Shown piece after piece: positions 1 to 8,362 of a DNA stretch of 13,092 nucleotides (its first letter is position 1; every line of letters begins with the position of its first letter). The notes beneath the pieces were generated by a model that searched no databases, had not been told where the DNA came from, and saw only the letters and a list, made by a program, of their open reading frames with translations. The position numbers and the translations under genes are program-made. The stretch is from NCBI GenBank assembly GCA_017428585.1, contig JAFRQN010000144.1, positions 1 through 13,092 on the forward strand, in the 5' to 3' direction. The stretch is from Bacteroidota bacterium. Lineage in GTDB: Bacteria; Bacteroidota; Ignavibacteria; Kapaibacteriales; UBA2268.

Positions 1-225
1 AAAATATCTATTTATTTCTTGTCGATAACAATTATAAATTAATAGTTTTCTTTTCTTTACCATTCCTTAAATATAATTTTATACAATTTTATACAATAAA
101 ATCTGAATTAATACGTTTCCAATTGTACAACATAATTAATAAAAAACTATGTTAATTGTTTATGTGCTATTAAAATAAGTAAGTTATATTTATTTTCTTG
201 TCAAAAAATATATTGGGAACTATCT
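1..225 (+). promoter_or_regulatory. Leader / promoter region of the hmu operon
   Basis: Non-coding, A/T-rich. It contains a 10-bp unit AATTTTATAC in two perfect tandem copies (75-94), which runs into the dyad ATTTTAT-ACA-ATAAAAT (86-102). It also contains the palindrome TTGTACAA (123-130) and a 6-bp inverted repeat AACATA/TATGTT (129-134 and 148-153). The string TTTATTTCTTGTC at 11-23 recurs almost exactly at 189-202 (TTTATTTTCTTGTC), 24 bases before the hmuS start. The second copy loosely resembles the Bacteroidota -7 element (TAnnTTTG). There is no Shine-Dalgarno before hmuS. The repeats look like a repressor operator, as expected for an iron- or haem-controlled operon, but the regulator cannot be identified. 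Confidence 0.45.
75..102. repeat. Tandem 10-mer AATTTTATAC x2 merging into a dyad
   Basis: AATTTTATAC occurs at 75-84 and 85-94. The second copy is the left part of the inverted repeat ATTTTAT (86-92) / ATAAAAT (96-102) with a 3-base spacer. The 10-base period is one helical turn, which is typical of cooperative protein binding. In DNA this A/T-rich, simple repeats also arise by chance, so operator function is inference. Confidence 0.4.
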
Positions 226-3200
226 ATGAAGAAGAAAACATTAGTGTTATGTATTCTTGGTTTATTATTAATAGTTTTAGGATATTTTATATATCAAAAA
301 GTGTTTAGCTCAACTACACTTGGACTTATAAATTATACCAACGCAGAAGCTGCGGCTTTGGCAAATGTATCCAATAATTCATCTGTAAAAATATTAGTTA
401 TAGATGAAAATGACGTTTCAAAAATAAACAGCTGTGATGTCGTTTTAGTTAATGGTATGGGACTGCGTATAGATGAGGAACAACGTGCAGCTATTGAAAA
501 ATATTCTGAAAAGAATCCGCTTCTTGTATTTGCTGCAACTAATCCTGCCAATGAATTTAATTCATTAGATAGTTCACAGACAGAAATGATTATGAATTAC
601 ATGTCAGGCGGTTCAAAGAATAATTACTATGAAATGCTGAATTATATTCGCAGGGTTATTGATAAGAAAAAATATAATACACATGATATTGTTAATCCGC
701 AGGTTGTAGATACAGAAGTATTTACATATCCAAATGAAGATGCAGTTTTTAAAACTTTAAGAGATTTCCAGCAATATTATGAAAAACAAAATCTCTATAA
801 AGAAGACGCACAACGAATATTAATTTTTACAGCAATGCTTTTCCCTCTTTCTGGGAATACAGAACCTATAGATGAACTTGTTTATGCTTTGCAAAAACGA
901 GGTTATAATGTGTACTGCTATGCAGGCATGATGAACAGACTTCCTGTAATTAGAGAAGTCAATCCAGATGCAGTTATTAACTTTCCGCATGGACGTTTGC
1001 AAATGTTTAATGGCGATCTTGGTGTTGATTTATTGAAAGAATTAAATATTCCTTTGTTTAGTCCGCTTGTAATGATGAACACATACGAAGATTGGATGAA
1101 AGATAAACGAGGAATGGACGGTGGTTTCTTAAGTCAAAGTGTTGTTGTTCCTGAAATTGATGGCGGTATTTTGCCATACGTTTTCTTTACAACTAAAAGA
1201 AATGAAGAAAACTTTTATCCTTATAAGGTCATTCCAGAAAGACTTAACAAATTTGTTGATATAGTTGATAAAAATCTACAATTGCAGCATAAAAGCAATA
1301 GAGATAAACGAGTAGCAATTTTTTATTATAAGGGGCCGGGGCATGGTTCTTTGACGGCTGCTGATATAGAGGTGCTGCCTTCTTTATACAACCTATTAAA
1401 AAAATTAAAAATTGAAGGATATAAAGTAGAAAATCTGCCTGATAATTTGAATGAATTTAAGAATTTAATATATAATTATGGAAGTATATTTGAACCATAT
1501 TCAAAAGGATTAATAAATGATTTTATAAATAAGTCTAATTCTCAAAAAGTTCAAGCAAAACCAGTTTTTATTTCTCAAAAAGACTATGAAAAAATGTTTA
1601 ATAGTCATTTAAATAAGAATATGCGTGATGCAGTAGAGAAAAAATATGGTGATATCAGCAGTGATTATATGTCATTTGAACAAAACAATGAATCATATTT
1701 AGCAGTTGCAAAATTAGATTTTGGTAATGTAGTCCTGCTTCCTCAACCGCTTCCTGCAGCAGGGGATAATACCTTCCAAATTATTCATGGTGCAAATGTT
1801 GCACCGCCACATTCATATATAGCGCCATATTTATGGATGCAGGATGGATTTAAAGCTGATGCCGTAATACATTTTGGAACGCATGGCTCGTTAGAGTTTA
1901 CTCCAGGGAAAGCTGTTGCATTATCTGATGAGGATTGGTCAGACATTCTTATTGGCAGTGTTCCACACGTTTATATTTATGCAGCAAGTGATGTTGGAGA
2001 AGGTATTATTGCAAAACGCAGATCTTATGCAACGTTAGTTAATCACTTAACGCCGCCTTTTATTGCTTCAAACTTACAAAATAATTATAATGAACTATTT
2101 AATTATATATCTACTTATTATAAAAGCAGTCCAAAAGTTCAAAATAGTTTAGCAAAGAAAATTAAAAATATTGTAGTTAAAAACGGAATTCATAGAGATT
2201 TAGGATTAGATTCTAATTCAAATACAGTTTATACAGAAGCTGAAATTAATAAAATTGAGAATTATGCAGAGGAAGTTGCCAAAAGCAAGGTTACAGGAAA
2301 TCTATATACGCTGGGAGTGCCATATTCTACAAAAGAAATTAATGAGACTACAGTTTATATAGCATCAGAACCAATAGCAGCAGCACGTTTTGAAATTGAT
2401 GTTTATAAGAATAAAGTTTCTGCCAAAGAAAGGAAAAACAATGCTTTCTTTAATAGAAATTATTTGACGCCTGCAATGGATATGGTAAAGAAAATACTAA
2501 ATAATCAAAAACCAGCATTGGGAATCGATGAAAAAGATATGGAAAAAGCAGAGCAGTATTCTCAAATGCTAAAAGAAATGAGTAAAATGCCTATGATGGC
2601 TAATAATACTGCACAGGCAAAAAGCAGTGTTAAATCTAAAAAATCAAAAAAGCCAAGCGGCGGACATCCATGGTGGATACCTAAAATAGGCAAACGTCCT
2701 GATATGGCTAAAAATATGGAAGAACCTAAAAAAGATGCAGTTAAATCAAAGAAAGATACTATTAAAGCTTCCAAAGGAGAAAGCAAACCAAATATAAATG
2801 AAAAAGATGTTAAATACTACAACGCATTATTGGCATATAAAAAAGCAGTAGATAATGCTGTAAATTACAGCAATGATTTAAAAAATTGTCCTAATTATGA
2901 ATTAAATTCTGTAATTAATGCTCTTAATGGCGGCTATGTTCATCCATCAAGCGGCGGCGATATTCTTTCAAATCCTAATGTTCTGCCAACTGGCAGAAAT
3001 ATGTATTCTATAAATATAGAAGCTGTTCCTACGCCTGCTGCCTGGGAGGTAGGAAAACGATTAGCGGATGATTTAATAAAGGATTACCAAACTCGTCATA
3101 AAAATCAGTATCCGAAACGTGTAAATATAACATTATGGAGCGGAGCATTTATAGAAAGCGAAGGCGCAAGCATAGCGCAATGTCTTTATTTACTTGGAGT

Positions 3201-4539
3201 AGAACCAATTTATGATGCTATGGGTCGTGTTAATGAATTAGCGTTGATTGAAAGTTCTAAATTAGGCCGTCCTCGAATAGATGTAGTTGTTCAAACTTCA
3301 GGACAGCTTAGAGATATAGCCGCAAGCCGATTATTCTTAGTAAGCAAAGCCGTTAGTATGGCGGCAGAAGCTAAGGATGATTCCCATAAAAACTATGTAA
3401 AGGAAACAACAGGCGAGGCAGAAAAAGATTTGATTAAATCTGGGCTAACTCCTAAAGAAGCAAAACAGGCTGCGCGTTACCGAATTTTTGGCGGCGTTAA
3501 TGGTATGTATGGAACAGGAATAACAGGTATGATACAAAGCAGCGATCAATGGTCTGATAAAAATGAAATAGCTGATGCCTATATTAATAATATGGGAGCT
3601 AATTATGATACGCCTGAAGATTGGGGTGAAAATATAGCAGGCGGTAAAAGCAGTATTTTTAAAACTATGCTGAAAAATACTGATGCTGTTGTACATTCAA
3701 GACAAAGCAATGTATGGGGCGCTTTATCTTTGGATCATGTTTATGAATTTGTGGGTGGAGTTAATCTTGCTGTAAAAAGTGTAACAGGAAAAGAACCTGA
3801 AGCATATTTCAATATGTTAAACAACCGCCATAATCCAAAAATACAGGAATTAAAGGAAAATGTTGGAATTGAAGCCAGAACTACTATTCTAAATCCTACC
3901 TATATAAAAGAAAAAATGAAAGGGAGCGAAGGAGCAGCCGAGGGTATTACAGGAACAATAGAAAATATGTTTGGCTGGGAAGTTACACGTGAAAATTTGA
4001 TCGAAGATAATCTTTGGAATGATATATATAATATATATGTTAAAGATAGTTTTGGATTAAAAGTTCAAGAATTTTATGAAGATAACAATCCATACGCTAT
4101 GGAAGAAATGACTGCCATTATGTTGGAGACTGTTCGAAAAGGATATTGGAAAGCAAGCGATGAGCAAATAAAAACTCTTGCCTCTCTTCATACAGAATTA
4201 ATTGAAAAATATGGAATTAGCGGAAATAGAAAAACAGCAAACAATGCAAAACTGCAAGACTTTATTATGAAAAATATAAGCAGTGAAAGAAAGAATAATT
4301 ATAATCAAGCTATAAATCAAGCAAATAAAATTAATAATAAAGAAACAGGCAAAAATGTTGTTTTGAAAAAAGATAAGACGTTAAAACAACAAGAAAAAAA
4401 TATTAAACAGACGGATATTGATAATGATGATACAGACTGGACTTTGACAGCTTGGCTTATAGGCGGTTTCTTTGTTGTTTTAGGTGTAATTATCATTATT
4501 TTAAGAAAGAAAAACAAAAAAAATACTTTTAAGGCATAA
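226..4539 (+). CDS. hmuS: HmuS: membrane-anchored CobN/BchH-type haem dechelatase
   Basis: A 1437-residue CobN/magnesium-chelatase H family protein. An N-terminal membrane segment (residues about 4-24) follows MKKK. A C-terminal one (about 1405-1427) is followed by a basic tail, so the bulk should lie in the periplasm. Family motifs: HFGTHGSLEFTPGK (549-562), VVVQTSGQLRD (around 1020), RIFGGVNGMYGTG (around 1084) and NVWGALSLDHVYE (around 1162). A Lys/Met-rich linker (about 785-870) includes GHPWWIPKIGKRPD. Known CobN and BchH are cytoplasmic, insert Co or Mg, and need AAA+ partners, none of which is encoded here. The linked TonB receptor, HmuY and ExbB-like genes instead match hmuS of the Porphyromonas/Bacteroides haem operons, where HmuS is reported to remove iron from haem. 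The ATG at 226 gives the membrane anchor; no Shine-Dalgarno precedes it. hmuT starts 22 bases after the stop. Confidence 0.9.
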   Translation: MKKKTLVLCILGLLLIVLGYFIYQKVFSSTTLGLINYTNAEAAALANVSNNSSVKILVIDENDVSKINSCDVVLVNGMGLRIDEEQRAAIEKYSEKNPLLVFAATNPANEFNSLDSSQTEMIMNYMSGGSKNNYYEMLNYIRRVIDKKKYNTHDIVNPQVVDTEVFTYPNEDAVFKTLRDFQQYYEKQNLYKEDAQRILIFTAMLFPLSGNTEPIDELVYALQKRGYNVYCYAGMMNRLPVIREVNPDAVINFPHGRLQMFNGDLGVDLLKELNIPLFSPLVMMNTYEDWMKDKRGMDGGFLSQSVVVPEIDGGILPYVFFTTKRNEENFYPYKVIPERLNKFVDIVDKNLQLQHKSNRDKRVAIFYYKGPGHGSLTAADIEVLPSLYNLLKKLKIEGYKVENLPDNLNEFKNLIYNYGSIFEPYSKGLINDFINKSNSQKVQAKPVFISQKDYEKMFNSHLNKNMRDAVEKKYGDISSDYMSFEQNNESYLAVAKLDFGNVVLLPQPLPAAGDNTFQIIHGANVAPPHSYIAPYLWMQDGFKADAVIHFGTHGSLEFTPGKAVALSDEDWSDILIGSVPHVYIYAASDVGEGIIAKRRSYATLVNHLTPPFIASNLQNNYNELFNYISTYYKSSPKVQNSLAKKIKNIVVKNGIHRDLGLDSNSNTVYTEAEINKIENYAEEVAKSKVTGNLYTLGVPYSTKEINETTVYIASEPIAAARFEIDVYKNKVSAKERKNNAFFNRNYLTPAMDMVKKILNNQKPALGIDEKDMEKAEQYSQMLKEMSKMPMMANNTAQAKSSVKSKKSKKPSGGHPWWIPKIGKRPDMAKNMEEPKKDAVKSKKDTIKASKGESKPNINEKDVKYYNALLAYKKAVDNAVNYSNDLKNCPNYELNSVINALNGGYVHPSSGGDILSNPNVLPTGRNMYSINIEAVPTPAAWEVGKRLADDLIKDYQTRHKNQYPKRVNITLWSGAFIESEGASIAQCLYLLGVEPIYDAMGRVNELALIESSKLGRPRIDVVVQTSGQLRDIAASRLFLVSKAVSMAAEAKDDSHKNYVKETTGEAEKDLIKSGLTPKEAKQAARYRIFGGVNGMYGTGITGMIQSSDQWSDKNEIADAYINNMGANYDTPEDWGENIAGGKSSIFKTMLKNTDAVVHSRQSNVWGALSLDHVYEFVGGVNLAVKSVTGKEPEAYFNMLNNRHNPKIQELKENVGIEARTTILNPTYIKEKMKGSEGAAEGITGTIENMFGWEVTRENLIEDNLWNDIYNIYVKDSFGLKVQEFYEDNNPYAMEEMTAIMLETVRKGYWKASDEQIKTLASLHTELIEKYGISGNRKTANNAKLQDFIMKNISSERKNNYNQAINQANKINNKETGKNVVLKKDKTLKQQEKNIKQTDIDNDDTDWTLTAWLIGGFFVVLGVIIIILRKKNKKNTFKA

Positions 4540-4561
4540 TAAAATTATTTGATAAAAATCT

Positions 4562-5101
4562 ATGGAACTGATAGTATTATTTATATTTATTATCGAATAC
4601 TTTATACAAATACTAAGGATTGCAGAATTTAAGAAATGGTGGTCTAAATTAATCATATCTTTGATTTTGGGAGTTGTTCCTCTTATAATGCTTCCGAGTG
4701 CAATAAATATGAATAAGTCTTTTTTGTCAGCTGTTTTTTTAGACAAGAGCTTGTTTTATTTCCTTAAAACATTGTTTTTACTGGAAGGTATTTATTTCTT
4801 ATGGTTAAGCATTAGAGAACCAAAGGAAGAATTTGGACTGGCTGATCATAAATTTTATCATTCGATGCCTTTCGGAATAATTGCATTATGCGGTATTTAT
4901 TTTTTAGAAATAAAAATACTTTTGTTGGGGTTAAATATAGATTTTTGGTTTCTCGCGGTTATTTTGTCTCTGCTGATAATTGTTTTGCTGTTTTTCGGCA
5001 GTTGGATTATAAAGAGGCTTTTGCCACAGAGATTTTATAGGACTGAACTTTCATTTATTTTAAATTTATTAATATTGATTTTAATTGTTTTTATTATATA
5101 A
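4562..5101 (+). CDS. hmuT: HmuT-like multi-pass inner-membrane protein
   Basis: A 179-residue, very hydrophobic protein with about six predicted membrane segments (roughly 1-19, 29-49, 64-84, 102-122, 128-150 and 162-179). I recognise no catalytic motif or named domain. The only sizeable polar stretch is residues 85-100 (REPKEEFGLADHKFYH), probably a loop. The name rests on position: it lies between hmuS and the ExbB-like gene, where P. gingivalis carries hmuT. It has the size and composition of a small membrane partner, perhaps an assembly factor or an extra subunit of the HmuUV complex, or a porphyrin or iron permease component; this is a guess. The hmuS-hmuT gap is 22 bases and the gap to hmuU is 27, so co-transcription is very likely. 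No Shine-Dalgarno is visible. Confidence 0.72.
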   Translation: MELIVLFIFIIEYFIQILRIAEFKKWWSKLIISLILGVVPLIMLPSAINMNKSFLSAVFLDKSLFYFLKTLFLLEGIYFLWLSIREPKEEFGLADHKFYHSMPFGIIALCGIYFLEIKILLLGLNIDFWFLAVILSLLIIVLLFFGSWIIKRLLPQRFYRTELSFILNLLILILIVFII

Positions 5102-5128
5102 ATTTTAATTATATTATATTAAATAAAA

Positions 5129-5719
5129 ATGGAATTATTTGAAAAAATACTTTTTTATTTATCAACAGGATTGCTTTTGCCTGTAATAATACTTATTCTA
5201 TGGTTTATAATACGTGGAATAATACTAATTTTTCAATGTTATTTGTGTTATGTAGAAAGACTGCGTGTCAATAAGCAGTTAAAACCTTTCTTGGAAGAAC
5301 GCAGCATAAGTGAAATAAAGGATTTATCAGGTAATAAGCAGCTGTTGTCTCGTTTTATTCAAAAATTATTGGCTAATCAAAATGATTTATCTTACAGGGA
5401 CAAAATTTTATCTGATTTTGAGGTAGAATGTCAAAAAGATTTGGATAAATCACGTACTTTGTCAAAATTGGGTCCTATGCTTGGACTTATGGGAACTTTA
5501 ATTCCAATGGGTCCTGCTTTAGCTGGACTTGCAGCAGGCGATATTGCTGCTATGTCTTCTCAAATGCAAATTGCTTTTAATACTACAGTTCTTGGCTTAT
5601 TGATTGGAGGTATTGGCTTTTTAACTTTGCAGCTTAAACAAAGATGGTATGCTGCCGATTTAAACGTTATTGAGTATGTCAATACAAGTATTACAGGAGA
5701 ATTAAATGAGAAGAAATAG
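5129..5719 (+). CDS. hmuU: HmuU: MotA/TolQ/ExbB-family proton-channel protein
   Basis: A 196-residue MotA/TolQ/ExbB family protein. It has an N-terminal membrane helix (about 12-37), a cytoplasmic stretch (about 40-112), and then the family signature from residue 114: LGPMLGLMGTLIPMGPALAG, followed by a second conserved helix with FNTTVLGLLIGGIGFL (about 150-165). ExbB/TolQ/MotA proteins form a pentameric ring around ExbD/TolR/MotB-type helices and use the proton or sodium gradient to do mechanical work on a partner. Here the partner is presumably HmuV plus HmuS, in place of the ATPases that drive cytoplasmic CobN or BchH. The usual ExbB partner tonB is not nearby. The gene overlaps hmuV by 14 bases (5706-5719), which suggests translational coupling. 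It could alternatively energise HmuR, but its linkage to HmuS/DUF2149 argues otherwise. Confidence 0.9.
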   Translation: MELFEKILFYLSTGLLLPVIILILWFIIRGIILIFQCYLCYVERLRVNKQLKPFLEERSISEIKDLSGNKQLLSRFIQKLLANQNDLSYRDKILSDFEVECQKDLDKSRTLSKLGPMLGLMGTLIPMGPALAGLAAGDIAAMSSQMQIAFNTTVLGLLIGGIGFLTLQLKQRWYAADLNVIEYVNTSITGELNEKK

Positions 5720-6035
5720 ATTTAATGAAAGTGATGATGAATCTGTGAATCCTATGCTCTCTGTAGCTAATTTATTTGATGTTGCTATAGTTTTTGCACT
5801 TGCTCTGATGGTTGCTCTTGTTGTACGATTCCAAATGGATGAAATATTTAGCAAAGAGGATTATACAATAGTTAAAAATCCTGGAAAATCCAATATGGAA
5901 ATCATAAAGAAAACAGGAAAACAAATAGAGCGTTTTAAAGCATCTAATGATGCAAAAACAAATAAGCAAAAAGGGAAACGTCTCGGAGTTGCTTATGAAT
6001 TAGAAGATGGAGAGATTATTTATATACCAGAATAG
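5706..6035 (+). CDS. hmuV: HmuV: DUF2149 (ExbD-like) single-pass membrane protein
   Basis: A 109-residue DUF2149 protein. It has a short polar N-terminus, one membrane helix (about 22-42, NLFDVAIVFALALMVALVVR), then a periplasmic tail ending in RLGVAYELEDGEIIYIPE, the typical DUF2149 C-terminus. An aspartate sits near the start of the helix (D25, LFDVAIVFAL). Escherichia coli ExbD has its proton-carrying Asp in a similar setting (FIDVMLVLL). The N-in/C-out arrangement matches ExbD/TolR, so the protein is likely the rod inside the HmuU ring. The start overlaps the end of hmuU by 14 bases, and hmuR begins only 9 bases after the stop. The symbol follows the P. gingivalis operon; it is unrelated to the ABC-transporter ATPase called HmuV in proteobacteria. 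Confidence 0.87.
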   Translation: MRRNRFNESDDESVNPMLSVANLFDVAIVFALALMVALVVRFQMDEIFSKEDYTIVKNPGKSNMEIIKKTGKQIERFKASNDAKTNKQKGKRLGVAYELEDGEIIYIPE

Positions 6036-6044
6036 TAGAGTAAA

Positions 6045-8252
6045 ATGAAAACAAAATTTATTTTAATTGTATTTATTAGCTTGTTATTAATAAATAATAA
6101 TATATTTGCAGCAGTTATAAAAGTATTGGAAGCTGAAGACGGCAGACCTATATATGGTGTTAGTATATCTATTGGGACAAATAAAAAATACTTTTATACT
6201 GACAAGCATGGCAAATTAGAAGTTGATGTATCATCGCCACAGCGTATTAACCTAAAAAAATCTGGTTATAAATCTATACTTGATACCTTATATATTACTT
6301 CTGATGAATGTGTTTATTATATGGAAAAGGACGCATTTTTGATGGATCAAATTGTAGTTACTGCTACAAGAACAGATAAAACATTAAAAGAAAGTCCTGT
6401 TATAACACAAGTTATAGATAAAGAATCTATTGTAGAACAAGGATATAGCGATGTAAAAGAATTGTTAAGCGCAGAAGTGCCTTCCTTAGAATTTTCTGAT
6501 ACTGGTCCGATGGGAATCCAAATAAATTCAGGCGGTTTAAATGCAAAAAATATTCTATTTCTTATAGATGGCGAGAGGCTGGCTGGAGAAAAAAGCGATA
6601 ACATAGACTATTCCCGCTTAAATATTTCTAATATAGAACGAATAGAAATAGTTAGAGGAGCTGGCAGTGCTTTATACGGCTCTCAAGCTATGGGAAGTGT
6701 AATAAACATTATTACAAGCGAACCTAAAGAAGGGTTTTCGGCTTCAATTGGAGGTAAATATACTCAGCGGAATGGATTAGATTTTGAGAATTATGATGAA
6801 TCTGACCGCTTATATAATTATAAAAAAAGATTAGATAAATTAAATTTAAATGGTCAAGGAACACTTGGCTATAAAAAGGGCGGTTTTAGTTCACTGCTTG
6901 ATTTTACGTATCAAACTTATGACGGATATCAATTATACGACAGAGAAGGTGAACGCAGAAATTATAAATCGAAGGACAGCATTGTAGAACTTCCTGTTAG
7001 TACAACTCCAACTACAGTAAGTGGAAATGAATCCATTAATATAGGTGAGAAGTTAAGTTATGAAACAGGTGATTTGAAGTTGTCTGCCAATATACGTTGG
7101 TTTAATTTAAATAAGTATGATTGGGTAAAAGATAATCAGCATGAGCAAAATATAGATTATTCATACGGACTTAAAGTTAACTATAAAAACTTATTGGTTT
7201 CTATGAATGCCGATAATTATGATCGTTATTCTAAAAGTGAGATTAACACAGATAACCGCAGTTTAATTTATACAAATGATATATATAATCCAAAAATTCA
7301 ATATACATTTGATAGATTGAAAAATAATCTCTTTAATTTTGGCGCAGAGTTGCTTTTTGATCGATTATATTCAGATCGTTTTACTTATAATGTATATGAG
7401 TCAAAGAAACAATGGCTTGCTTCTATTTTTGTTCAAGATGATTGGGACGTTACAGATAAAATTAATATTGTTCTTGGCGCTCGTTTAGATGAGCATAAAG
7501 AATACGGCTTAAATGCAGCTCCTAAAGCATCGATTAAATATGATTTAACGCCGTTTACTCTTAGATTTAATTATAGCAACGGTTATAGATGTCCTACATT
7601 AAAAGAACTTTATATGTTTTGGGATCATCAAGGAATGTTTACTATAGTCGGAAGCAAGGATCTGCGTCCTGAAAAGAATAATTATTTTTCTCTTTCAACG
7701 GAATATGTTTCTTCCATTATATACTGCAATGTTTTAGCGTATGCTAATCTATTTACTAATAAAATCGATGGAATATGGACAAATGATGAAACTGTTTATT
7801 TATATTCCAATATAGGCAAAACAGAATTGTATGGGGTAGATTTAAATACAAAAATAAAAATTGTAAAAGATTTGTTTTTCCATGGCAATGTTAATTATTT
7901 AATAAAACAACATAATTCTGCAGTAGCTGCCAACATAATTTCACCATTATGTTTATCTGGCCGTCTTGAATATAAAAAGAATTTAAGTTTTGCAGATCTT
8001 GTTGTTAATTTAAGCAGTACATATCGTTCTGGAAAAGATTATTCGGTTCTTGATGACAACGATGAAGAGTATTTCGTTCATATTGATGACTATGTAATTA
8101 CAAATACCAGCGTATCTTGTGTTTTTCAGAATAAATATAGAATCACGTTTGGTATAAATAACATATTTGATTACACAGCGCCTATTGTTTCGTTTAATTC
8201 TACAAATACTCCAGGTCGTCGTATGTTCTGTGCTTTTAATGTTGATTTTTAA
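6045..8252 (+). CDS. hmuR: HmuR: TonB-dependent haem receptor with carboxypeptidase-like N-domain
   Basis: A 735-residue outer-membrane receptor. It has a signal peptide (about 1-22, ending NIFA), a carboxypeptidase-regulatory-like domain (about 24-95), a TonB box DQIVVTAT (101-108) and a plug (about 110-225, with IDGERLAG and EIVRGAGSALYGSQAMG). The rest is a 22-strand-type barrel ending in Phe (FNVDF). The haem-receptor FRAP/NPNL block appears as YRCP (514-517) ... H528 ... GSKDLRPE (536-543). As I recall, P. gingivalis HmuR has YRAP, then His434 fourteen residues on, then NPDL; the Tyr-His spacing here is the same. Cys replaces the usual Ala, and the plug contains no histidine, so the second axial ligand is unclear. 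It lies 9 bases after hmuV, in the same transcript. Haem import is the likely role; a modified porphyrin is possible. Confidence 0.92.
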   Translation: MKTKFILIVFISLLLINNNIFAAVIKVLEAEDGRPIYGVSISIGTNKKYFYTDKHGKLEVDVSSPQRINLKKSGYKSILDTLYITSDECVYYMEKDAFLMDQIVVTATRTDKTLKESPVITQVIDKESIVEQGYSDVKELLSAEVPSLEFSDTGPMGIQINSGGLNAKNILFLIDGERLAGEKSDNIDYSRLNISNIERIEIVRGAGSALYGSQAMGSVINIITSEPKEGFSASIGGKYTQRNGLDFENYDESDRLYNYKKRLDKLNLNGQGTLGYKKGGFSSLLDFTYQTYDGYQLYDREGERRNYKSKDSIVELPVSTTPTTVSGNESINIGEKLSYETGDLKLSANIRWFNLNKYDWVKDNQHEQNIDYSYGLKVNYKNLLVSMNADNYDRYSKSEINTDNRSLIYTNDIYNPKIQYTFDRLKNNLFNFGAELLFDRLYSDRFTYNVYESKKQWLASIFVQDDWDVTDKINIVLGARLDEHKEYGLNAAPKASIKYDLTPFTLRFNYSNGYRCPTLKELYMFWDHQGMFTIVGSKDLRPEKNNYFSLSTEYVSSIIYCNVLAYANLFTNKIDGIWTNDETVYLYSNIGKTELYGVDLNTKIKIVKDLFFHGNVNYLIKQHNSAVAANIISPLCLSGRLEYKKNLSFADLVVNLSSTYRSGKDYSVLDDNDEEYFVHIDDYVITNTSVSCVFQNKYRITFGINNIFDYTAPIVSFNSTNTPGRRMFCAFNVDF

Positions 8253-8362
8253 CTTATTAAAATTTGATTAATTACTAATTCAATAAAATATTAAAATAGA
8301 TTAATCGTTTATAAATATAGATTATTCCAAAAAATTTTTTATAAATTATAGTTTTAAAAAAT
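8253..8362 (+). other. hmuR-hmuY intergenic spacer (110 bp)
   Basis: A/T-rich spacer, the longest gap within the operon. TAGATTA occurs twice (near 8297 and 8319), and an AAAAAATTTTTT palindrome lies near 8331-8342. I see no hairpin with a GC core and no convincing Bacteroidota promoter. It could hold a separate hmuY promoter or an mRNA-processing site that raises haemophore expression, but the sequence does not decide this. Confidence 0.3.

Noticed and set aside
1..225. Cobalamin riboswitch upstream of the CobN-like gene
   Set aside because: The leader has no G/C-rich conserved B12-box core and is almost all A/T.
226..4539. Reading hmuS as cobN for cobalamin synthesis
   Set aside because: It has membrane anchors at both ends, lacks CobS/CobT partners, and sits with HmuU, DUF2149, a haem-type TonB receptor and HmuY.
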